From an uncultured Eubacteriales bacterium (lineage in GTDB: Bacteria > Bacillota > Clostridia > Christensenellales > Aristaeellaceae), in the NCBI GenBank assembly GCA_900320085.1, contig ONRC01000014.1, positions 1 to 43,752 on the forward strand: a DNA stretch of 43,752 nt, read 5' to 3'. The position numbers were made by a program, and so were the translations under genes. This document shows, one piece after another, positions 38,510-43,752 of this stretch. The notes below the pieces were generated by a model. It was not told the DNA's origin. It saw nothing but the letters and a program-made list of their open reading frames with translations, and did not search any database. How positions within the stretch are numbered: position 1 is the stretch's first letter; each line of letters opens with the position of its first letter.

Positions 38510-38532
38510 CAAATGTTTAATCCCTCAACGAA

Positions 38533-39558
38533 TTACAGTTCAGCGAAGTACTTGATGGTGCGGACCATCTGGCTGGTGTAGCTGTTCTCGTTGTCATACC
38601 AGGACACGACCTGCACCTGATAGGTGTCGTCGTCGATCTTGGTGACCATGGTCTGGTTGGCATCGAACAGGGAGCCGTAGGTCATGCCGATGATGTCGGA
38701 GGAGACCAGCTTTTCGGTGGTGTAGCCGAAGGATTCGCTGCTCTGGGCCTTCATGGCGGCGTTGATGGCGTCCACGGTGATGTCCTTACCCTTGACGACA
38801 GCAACCAGGATGGTGGTGGAGCCGGTGGGCACGGGCACGCGCTGAGCGGAACCGATCAGCTTGCCGTTCAGTTCGGGGATAACCAGGCCGATGGCCTTGG
38901 CAGCGCCAGTGGTGTTGGGCACGATGTTGGCCGCGCCGGCACGGGCACGCTGCAGGTCGCCCTTACGATGGGGGCCGTCCAGAATCATCTGGTCGCCGGT
39001 GTAAGCATGCACGGTGGTCATGATGCCGCTCACGATGGGGAAGGCGTCGTTCAGAGCCTTGGTCATGGGAGCCAGGCAGTTGGTGGTGCAGCTGGCGGCG
39101 GAGATGATGGTGTCTTCCTTGGTCAGGGTGTTGTGGTTCACGTTGTACACGATGGTGGGCAGATCCTTGCCAGCGGGAGCAGAGATAACAACCTTCTTAG
39201 CGCCGGCGTTGATGTGCGCCTGGCTCTTTTCCTTGCTGGTGTAGAAGCCGGTGCATTCCAGAACCACGTCCACGTCCAGGGCCTTCCAGGGGCAGTTGTT
39301 GGCGTCTTTTTCAGCGTAGATGCGGATTTCCTTGCCATCCACGATGATGGAGTTTTCGGTGGCTTCGACGGTGTGCTTGTTTTCGCCGATCACGCCGCAG
39401 TAACCCTTCTGAGCGGTATCATACTTGAGCAGATGAGCCAGCATCGCGGGGCTGGTCAGGTCATTGATAGCAACCACGTCATAGCCTTCAGCGCCGAACA
39501 TCTGACGGAACGCAAGACGGCCAATGCGGCCAAAACCGTTGATAGCAACTTTCACCAT
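38533..39558 (-). CDS. gapA: Glyceraldehyde-3-phosphate dehydrogenase, type I
   Basis: 341 residues, standard for the family; converts glyceraldehyde 3-phosphate to 1,3-bisphosphoglycerate with NAD in glycolysis. NAD fold [13 protein letters not shown] (6-18), active-site SCTTNC with C157, and the C-terminal [13 protein letters not shown] are all present. AAGGAGG precedes ATG 39558; fifteen upstream codons are open but lack a site. Own promoter (39612-39640) and terminator make it a single-gene unit. Codon use is strongly biased, as expected for glycolysis. Confidence 0.97.
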   Translation of the reverse strand: MVKVAINGFGRIGRLAFRQMFGAEGYDVVAINDLTSPAMLAHLLKYDTAQKGYCGVIGENKHTVEATENSIIVDGKEIRIYAEKDANNCPWKALDVDVVLECTGFYTSKEKSQAHINAGAKKVVISAPAGKDLPTIVYNVNHNTLTKEDTIISAASCTTNCLAPMTKALNDAFPIVSGIMTTVHAYTGDQMILDGPHRKGDLQRARAGAANIVPNTTGAAKAIGLVIPELNGKLIGSAQRVPVPTGSTTILVAVVKGKDITVDAINAAMKAQSSESFGYTTEKLVSSDIIGMTYGSLFDANQTMVTKIDDDTYQVQVVSWYDNENSYTSQMVRTIKYFAEL

Positions 39559-39611
39559 GGGGATCTCCTCCTTAAAAATCAAATGGCGGGTGTTATGCCA
39601 CACCTTCTTGT

Positions 39612-39640
39612 ATTATACCCAATTCGTGGCAGTTTGTCCA
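39612..39640 (-). promoter_or_regulatory. Promoter of gapA
   Basis: Minus-strand TGGACA (39640-39635), 17-base spacer, perfect TATAAT (39617-39612). Transcription would start about 47 bases before the ATG. Confidence 0.8.
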
Positions 39641-39694
39641 GTGTTTCAATGGGGCAAATTCCGCCCGCCGCGTCGGTTTCCGCCCAGAAAAGGC

Positions 39695-39728
39695 CAGGCG
39701 CATCCGGGCTCATGCGCCTGTGTTTTTT
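39695..39728 (+). terminator. Orphan plus-strand terminator
   Basis: CAGGCGCAT (39695-39703) pairs perfectly with 39712-39720, followed by TGTTTTTT. No plus-strand gene ends here; it lies between the gapA promoter and the abrB-like gene's terminator. It might stop antisense transcription toward abrB or end an unseen small RNA. Confidence 0.65.
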
Positions 39729-39775
39729 CCCGGTTCTGTCCGTGCCTGCCGGGACATAGGATGGTGAAGGACACG

Positions 39776-39804
39776 AAAAAGCCGCGTTCTGATACGCGGC
39801 TTTT
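39776..39804 (-). terminator. Terminator of the abrB-like gene
   Basis: AAAAGCCGCG (39777-39786) pairs with 39795-39804; the minus strand continues into TTTTC. It is 9 bases past the stop at 39813. Confidence 0.88.
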
Positions 39805-39812
39805 CTGGGCGG

Positions 39813-40058
39813 TTACGCCTCTTTCTTCAGTTGTTCCAGGCAGCTTTTGCAGATCAGCTTATCCTTATAGCGGATCACGTCTCGGGCGTCATTGCAGAAA
39901 ATGCAAGCGGGGTGATATTTTTTCAGAATGATTTTATCGTCCTCCACAAAGATTTCCAACGTATCCCGCAGACCGATGTCCATTGTGCGCCGAAGTTCAA
40001 TGGGAATCACGATTCTTCCCAGATCATCCAACTTACGAACAACGCCTGTTGATTTCAT
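39813..40058 (-). CDS. AbrB-family transition-state regulator with C-terminal zinc knuckle
   Basis: 81 residues. The N-terminal AbrB swapped-hairpin domain (STGVVRKLDDLGRIVIPIEL, then DTLEIFVEDDKIILKKY) binds DNA. The C-terminal part has two CxxC pairs (C52/C55 and C70/C73), predicted to hold zinc, as in Clostridia homologues. AbrB-type proteins repress many stationary-phase and sporulation genes. GGGAGGGGAG precedes ATG 40058; the ATG at 40088 overlaps the -10 region. It is divergent from spmA, so its own and the spm promoters share one 160-base region. Confidence 0.93.
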   Translation of the reverse strand: MKSTGVVRKLDDLGRIVIPIELRRTMDIGLRDTLEIFVEDDKIILKKYHPACIFCNDARDVIRYKDKLICKSCLEQLKKEA

Positions 40059-40100
40059 TGTCTCCCCTCCCAATGGTAAGTATTTCATACGCCAAATTGG

Positions 40101-40129
40101 ATTGTACTATCAATCGGAAGCAATGTCAA
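40101..40129 (-). promoter_or_regulatory. Promoter of the abrB-like gene
   Basis: Minus-strand consensus TTGACA (40129-40124), 17-base spacer, TACAAT (40106-40101). Transcription would start about 36 bases before the ATG. AT-rich DNA to the right (40130-40200) could hold AbrB sites and the spmA promoter; TATAAT hexamers at 40151 and 40193 lack good -35 partners. Confidence 0.82.
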
Positions 40130-40218
40130 GCAAAAACACACATAAAAATGTATAATTTGGGATAAAACGACATTTTATGACGATTTGATCATTATAATGG
40201 CAAAGGAAGGAAACGCCC

Positions 40219-40782
40219 ATGCTGCAATGGATTTTCGGAGGAATGATGGTCTTTTCGCTGCTGGAAGGTATGGTGAACGGCAGCGGCGAGGCAACCGTTT
40301 TCTCCATGCTGAACGCAGCCTCGGAAGCGGTTCAGACAGCGATCGCGCTGACAGGCGCATACGCCTTTTTCTGCGGAATGCTGAACATCGTGCGGAAAGC
40401 CGGGGCGGCGGAGGGGCTGGGAAAGATGATTTTGCCAGCGCTGAAGCGGCTCTTTGGCGACGGGCTCCCGCCGGACGCGCTGGAGCCGGTGACCATGAAT
40501 CTGACGGCCAACCTGCTGGGCCTGGGCAACGCGGCCACCCCCATGGGCATCGAGGCGGCCAGGCGAATGGGAAAAGGAAACGACACGGCCGGTAACGCCC
40601 TGTGTCTGTTCCTGGTGATCAACTCATCTTCCGTGCAGCTCTTTCCCAGTTCGGTGATCGCGCTGCGCGCGGCGGCAGGATCGGCTGATCCGGCGCGCAT
40701 CGTTTTGCCGACCTTGATTGCCACGGGAGTATCCACCGCTGTCGGTATCGTAAGCTGCAAATGCGCGGAAAGGATGACATGA
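40219..40782 (+). CDS. spmA: Spore maturation protein SpmA
   Basis: 187 residues, polytopic membrane protein with the nucleoside-recognition (Gate) domain. NLTANLLGLGNAATPMGIEA (about 94-113) is the family signature. SpmA and SpmB act together in spore core dehydration in Bacillus; in other bacteria the pair may be a small-molecule transporter. AAGGAAGG precedes the ATG. The stop overlaps the spmB start. Confidence 0.93.
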   Translation: MLQWIFGGMMVFSLLEGMVNGSGEATVFSMLNAASEAVQTAIALTGAYAFFCGMLNIVRKAGAAEGLGKMILPALKRLFGDGLPPDALEPVTMNLTANLLGLGNAATPMGIEAARRMGKGNDTAGNALCLFLVINSSSVQLFPSSVIALRAAAGSADPARIVLPTLIATGVSTAVGIVSCKCAERMT

Positions 40783-41273
40783 GCTGGACGCTGGGTATTT
40801 TTCTGCTGCTGTGTTTGGGGTGTGGAATCGTCAAGCGCATACCGCTGTACGACGCCTTTCTGGAAGGGGCGAAAGAGGGCATCGAAACCGCGCGGTATAT
40901 TCTGCCGGCGCTGGTCGCCATGCTGTGCGCCATCCGGGCGTTCACGGCCTGCGGGCTGATGGAGCGGCTTTGCCTGCTGCTGGAGCCCGCAGCGTCCTGG
41001 GTGAATCTCCCACGGGAAACGCTGCCGCTGATGCTGTTCAAGCCCCTGAGCGGGTCAGCGTCGCTGGCGATGTTGCGGGAAATCTTCAGCGAATACGGCC
41101 CTGACAGCCGGGCCGGGATGGTTGCCAGCGTGATGATGGGCAGCAGCGAAACGGTGTTCTACACCTGCGGGGTTTATCTTGCCGCTGCGGGTGTAAAAAA
41201 AACCCGCCATATCATCCCCTGTGCCCTCATGGCGTGGCTGGCAGGGGGTATTATGGCGGGAGCGCTTGTTTGA
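40779..41273 (+). CDS. spmB: Spore maturation protein SpmB
   Basis: 164 residues, membrane protein of the same Gate fold. FKPLSGSASLAMLREIFSEYGPDS and VMMGSSETVFYTCGVYLA (quoted in part: KPLSGSASLAMLREIF, GSSETVFYTCGVYLA) are the SpmB hallmarks. ATG 40779 overlaps the spmA TGA (ATGA), so translation is coupled; an ATG at 40761 in the same frame is less likely. Presence of the pair suggests a spore former or a recent loss of sporulation. Confidence 0.93.
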   Translation: MSWTLGIFLLLCLGCGIVKRIPLYDAFLEGAKEGIETARYILPALVAMLCAIRAFTACGLMERLCLLLEPAASWVNLPRETLPLMLFKPLSGSASLAMLREIFSEYGPDSRAGMVASVMMGSSETVFYTCGVYLAAAGVKKTRHIIPCALMAWLAGGIMAGALV

Positions 41274-41284
41274 TCTATTATGCT

Positions 41285-41647
41285 TTATGTTTGGTCCGGG
41301 TAATCCCAGAATTTGCCTTTATGGAAATTTTCATTGCCCAACGGGGTGGCGGTCAGCCGAAAGATCACGCATCCATCGGGGCACACGATCGTCTTTGTAT
41401 ATTTTCCGTCGCCGCCAAGATTCTCAAGGTCGCCCCCGCTTCGCACGGCCTCCATCAAAGGATACAGCATCATCATGGTCTTTGAGCAGATTCCGTATCC
41501 ATCCTGATTGACGGGGCATCCATAGGTGCAGTTGTATTGATCGCCGATCTCTTCTCCATTGCGGCAATACCGCTCCGTATGGTCTCCATGCAGAAAACCC
41601 GTCACTTCGACACAGAACGCATATTCTTCATCATACCATTTTTTCAT
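41285..41647 (-). CDS. Cysteine-rich TIGR04076-family protein
   Basis: 120 residues with seven cysteines (C12, C28, C40, C44, C54, C89, C93). The pattern GDHTERYCRNGEEIGD, CTYGCP, GICSKTM and CPDGCVIFRL is that of the uncharacterised TIGR04076 family. The cysteines could bind metal or an Fe-S cluster. GGAGGGCGG precedes ATG 41647; the ATG at 41665 is the alternative. It converges with spmB, with 11 bases between the stop codons. Confidence 0.85.
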   Translation of the reverse strand: MKKWYDEEYAFCVEVTGFLHGDHTERYCRNGEEIGDQYNCTYGCPVNQDGYGICSKTMMMLYPLMEAVRSGGDLENLGGDGKYTKTIVCPDGCVIFRLTATPLGNENFHKGKFWDYPDQT

Positions 41648-41707
41648 AATCCGCCCGCCCTCCATTTCCGCTTCTGTCCCGCGCGAATCGCCGCCAATAC
41701 ATGCCCG

Positions 41708-43507
41708 CTATTTTTCCGTAATCTTGTTCTCCGGGTCTACCCGGGCATACACGGTGCCAGGCTGGGCGCCGTCCTTATGGAAGGAGAGGAGTTCGGACAC
41801 GGTGACCAGCTGGAAGCCCTTGTTCACCAGGTCGGGGATGGCCCGCTCCACGGCGTCGGCGGTGGTTTTGTACAGGTCGTGACACAGGATGATGACGCCA
41901 TCCCGGGCCCCCTTCATGATGTTGTTGTAGGTTTTATTCGCGTTGCGGTTGTTCCAGTCCAGGGTGTCGATTTCCCATTCGGCGATCACCAGGCCCATAT
42001 CGGCGCAGACGGAGCGCAGGGTTTTGTTGAAGCTGCCATAGGGCGGGCGCAGCACTTTGATCTGGTAGCCGCCCGTCACCTGGGCCACGATATCGTTGGT
42101 GCGCTCCAGCTGGCTGCGGATACCGGAGGCGGACAGGGTGGTCAGCTTTCTATGGTTCCAGGTGTGGCTGGCGATTTCGTTGCCCCCGGCGATGGTGCGT
42201 TTTAACACGCCAGCATAGCTTTCCACCTTGTTGCCGATCACGCAGAAGGTGGCGCGGGCATCGTATTCGGCCAGAACATTCAGGATGCGGTCCGTCTCGT
42301 CGGAGGGGCCGTCGTCAAAGGTCAGGGCAATCATGGGCTGGCTGGGGTCGATGGTGCGGATGTTGCTGCGGATGGATTCGGAATCCAGCCCCATACACTC
42401 CCCGATCAGGTTATAGCGCATCAAAATCTGCCGGGTTCCCATGCCCAGGGGCAGATACTGCCCGGCAGGCAGGAGCAGCTGCACGCCCTCCCGCCCCAGC
42501 ACGGCGTATTTCAGCCAGGAGGCGTCGGGAACCGCAGCATAGCCGTCGGTGGGCTGGCTCATCAGCTTCGCGGCCAGCCCATCCAGGCAGAACATCGCCC
42601 GCATCGGGTCGGCGGAAAAGAGGTCTGCGCCTTCAATGATCTGCCCTGTCGTGGCGTCCAGGTTCAGGGTCAGCAGGGTTTCGCAGGTCCAGTCCTTCAC
42701 CCGGTATTCCCCGAACAGCAGCACGCTCTTGTACCGGCTGTCGATGCTGAGGGACTGGTATTCCACGGTATAGCTGGCCCCCGGCGTGCCCTGATGGAAT
42801 TCGTTATAGTCGTCCTGAAAGGTTTTCAGCGTTTCATTCGTCCAGGCGCGGATACGTTCATCCGCCGCGGTGATGCCGGTGACGGGATAGGAAATGGAAT
42901 AAGTAAAATCGCCTTCGCTGCGGGAGACAGTGGAAGCGCTGCCATAGTTTCGCGTGGCGGAAGCCATACGGGCGGCGGTGATTTCCTCGGTGTGGTCGTC
43001 GGTGGTGTAGCCGGGGGAGAAATCACCGGAAATCAGCGTGACCCGGCTCTTTTCCACCCAGCCGAATTTTTCCTCCAGCCGCACCCGGTACCACGCGCCC
43101 TGCTCCTGCACCAATTCCAGCGCCGCGCCGCTCATGGTCTTATAGACTACCGACGCGCCTGAACCGGCCCCGGATCGGAGGTTGAGCACCGTGCCGTCAT
43201 CAGGGGTCCTGCCCCAGCCCAGATGTTCATAATTTGCTTTGATGTCCAGATATTGGGACATCATGTAGCCCGTGGTTTTTGTCCCGATCTGCACCAGGCA
43301 CCAGGTGCCGTCGTTTTCCAGGATGGTCACTTCCTTGCCTCTGGCATAGGTGTTCAGCACCTTGGCCGAGGCGTTCGGCTCCTTACGCAAGTGCAGGCTT
43401 TTGGTATTGACTACGCCCGTATAGGTGATTTCCTCCGCCTGGCCGATGACGGGCAGCAATAAACAGAATAACACCGCCGCCAGCAGCCACGCAAACAATC
43501 GCTTCAT
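41708..43507 (-). CDS. PdaC-like secreted polysaccharide deacetylase with SH3 domains
   Basis: 599 residues. A signal peptide (1-24, ending VIGQA) is followed by two bacterial SH3 domains (about 28-90 and 103-158), which bind cell wall, a DUF4163/DUF3298-like region (about 200-370) and a NodB deacetylase domain (about 388-575). Catalytic motifs are complete: TFDDG (396-400, base D398 and metal D399), metal histidines H448 and H452 in SHTWNH, RPPYG (487-491) and H543 in LCHD. Like PdaC of Bacillus subtilis it should deacetylate peptidoglycan sugars outside the cell, which can give lysozyme resistance. GGAGG precedes ATG 43507. Confidence 0.92.
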   Translation of the reverse strand: MKRLFAWLLAAVLFCLLLPVIGQAEEITYTGVVNTKSLHLRKEPNASAKVLNTYARGKEVTILENDGTWCLVQIGTKTTGYMMSQYLDIKANYEHLGWGRTPDDGTVLNLRSGAGSGASVVYKTMSGAALELVQEQGAWYRVRLEEKFGWVEKSRVTLISGDFSPGYTTDDHTEEITAARMASATRNYGSASTVSRSEGDFTYSISYPVTGITAADERIRAWTNETLKTFQDDYNEFHQGTPGASYTVEYQSLSIDSRYKSVLLFGEYRVKDWTCETLLTLNLDATTGQIIEGADLFSADPMRAMFCLDGLAAKLMSQPTDGYAAVPDASWLKYAVLGREGVQLLLPAGQYLPLGMGTRQILMRYNLIGECMGLDSESIRSNIRTIDPSQPMIALTFDDGPSDETDRILNVLAEYDARATFCVIGNKVESYAGVLKRTIAGGNEIASHTWNHRKLTTLSASGIRSQLERTNDIVAQVTGGYQIKVLRPPYGSFNKTLRSVCADMGLVIAEWEIDTLDWNNRNANKTYNNIMKGARDGVIILCHDLYKTTADAVERAIPDLVNKGFQLVTVSELLSFHKDGAQPGTVYARVDPENKITEK

Positions 43508-43547
43508 CCGTGTTTCCTCCAAATAAAAAGCGTACCGTACCCAATTA

Positions 43548-43576
43548 GTATACAATGTTTTCCCTGCGTTTCGCAA
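43548..43576 (-). promoter_or_regulatory. Promoter of the deacetylase gene
   Basis: Minus-strand TTGCGA (43576-43571), 17-base spacer, TATACT (43553-43548), about 40 bases before the ATG. The same TTGCGA -35 is used before the foldase gene at 2015-2020. Confidence 0.65.
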
Positions 43577-43614
43577 GCATTTTCTGCAATTTTACAAGCT
43601 GTACACTTTCAGAA

Positions 43615-43635
43615 GAAAAAAGCCCCCAAAGGGGC
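43615..43635 (-). terminator. Terminator of a gene beyond the right edge
   Basis: GCCCC (43622-43626) pairs with 43631-43635; the minus strand then reads CTTTTTTC. It would end a minus-strand transcript coming from outside the window. Confidence 0.75.
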
Positions 43636-43704
43636 ATGGACTATTTTATGCTATTAACAGCTATGTTCTCAAGGGTGAATATTCAATCCAGCAACAAGGA
43701 AACG

Positions 43705-43751
43705 CTGGGGCTGTTCGCCCCAGACCCGAACCAGGGTCCTGAGGACCCTGG
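43705..43751 (+). repeat. Double-hairpin intergenic repeat, copy C
   Basis: CTGGGGC (43705-43711) pairs with 43717-43723, and CCAGGGTCC (43731-43739) pairs perfectly with 43743-43751 over a 3-base loop. The AACGCTGGGG lead-in matches the complement of the CAGCGTCTCC end of copy B. Confidence 0.8.
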
Positions 43752-43752
43752 A

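Larger units (their letters stand above)
38177..38532. other. 356-bp gap: promoter, tandem boxes, possible gene relic, terminator
   Basis: From left to right: promoter of the secreted-protein gene, two 18-base direct repeats, a minus-strand open segment (38301-38447) that reads like protein (SGEIDPMSAAFLQMASIFSE) but has no normal gene structure, and the gapA terminator. The open segment may be a gene relic or a dispersed element. Confidence 0.6.

Noticed and set aside
40193..40198. TATAAT as the spmA -10
   Set aside because: No -35 partner, and transcription would begin almost at the ribosome site.

Overview
The window looks like chromosome of a GC-rich, Gram-positive anaerobe of the Clostridia. 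Evidence: strong AGGAGG-type ribosome sites before almost every gene, sigma-A promoters with 16-18 bp spacers, spmA/spmB spore-maturation genes, an AbrB-type regulator, Firmicutes-style extracytoplasmic proteins (PrsA-like foldase, PdaC-like deacetylase), and a xylan-degrading enzyme typical of gut or rumen fibre degraders. A Christensenellales/Oscillospirales-like relative is my guess; there is no rRNA or other marker here to settle it. I see no tRNA, rRNA, CRISPR array, transposase or integrase.

Layout. 1-331: host intergenic DNA with a striking cloverleaf inverted repeat (35-163). 332-9350: foldase, tadA, nitroreductase, TraX-like protein, a small unknown, a regulator-ATPase-permease ABC operon, and a large fusion of a TetM/EF-G-like GTPase to a Rae1/YacP-type NYN nuclease domain. 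9438-16225: DUF2130 protein, a repeat-filled gap, a Bax-inhibitor-like protein, a PAP2 phosphatase, two small unknowns, an ABC exporter. 16321-21983: a 1380-residue GH10-GH43-GH43 xylanase and two companion genes.

22061-30364 is the most unusual part: an Opp/Dpp-type peptide importer operon in which four parts depart from the textbook form. The binding protein has no lipobox, and its usual C-terminal signature sits near its N-terminus, as in a circular permutation. One permease carries a complete seven-blade RCC1-like propeller in its first extracellular loop. One ATPase carries a coiled-coil insertion of roughly 185 residues between Walker A and the Q-loop. A 56-residue membrane peptide closes the operon. 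The added domains lie on both faces of one transporter, so I infer they could sense or dock something while controlling transport.

30629-37571 is a cassette of seven intact phage structural genes (scaffold, N4-gp56 capsid, small head protein, connector, tail hub, internal virion protein, fibre-like protein) without portal, terminase, lysis, replication or integrase genes. Host-type hairpin repeats lie between its first four genes. It is either a trimmed prophage relic or a domesticated particle-forming cassette.

37670-43752: a secreted protein with a well-defined promoter and tandem upstream boxes, gapA, an abrB-like gene divergent from spmAB, a Cys-rich TIGR04076-like protein and a PdaC-like polysaccharide deacetylase. 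A double-hairpin intergenic repeat recurs at both window ends and at 10759-11050, with different but self-complementary stems.
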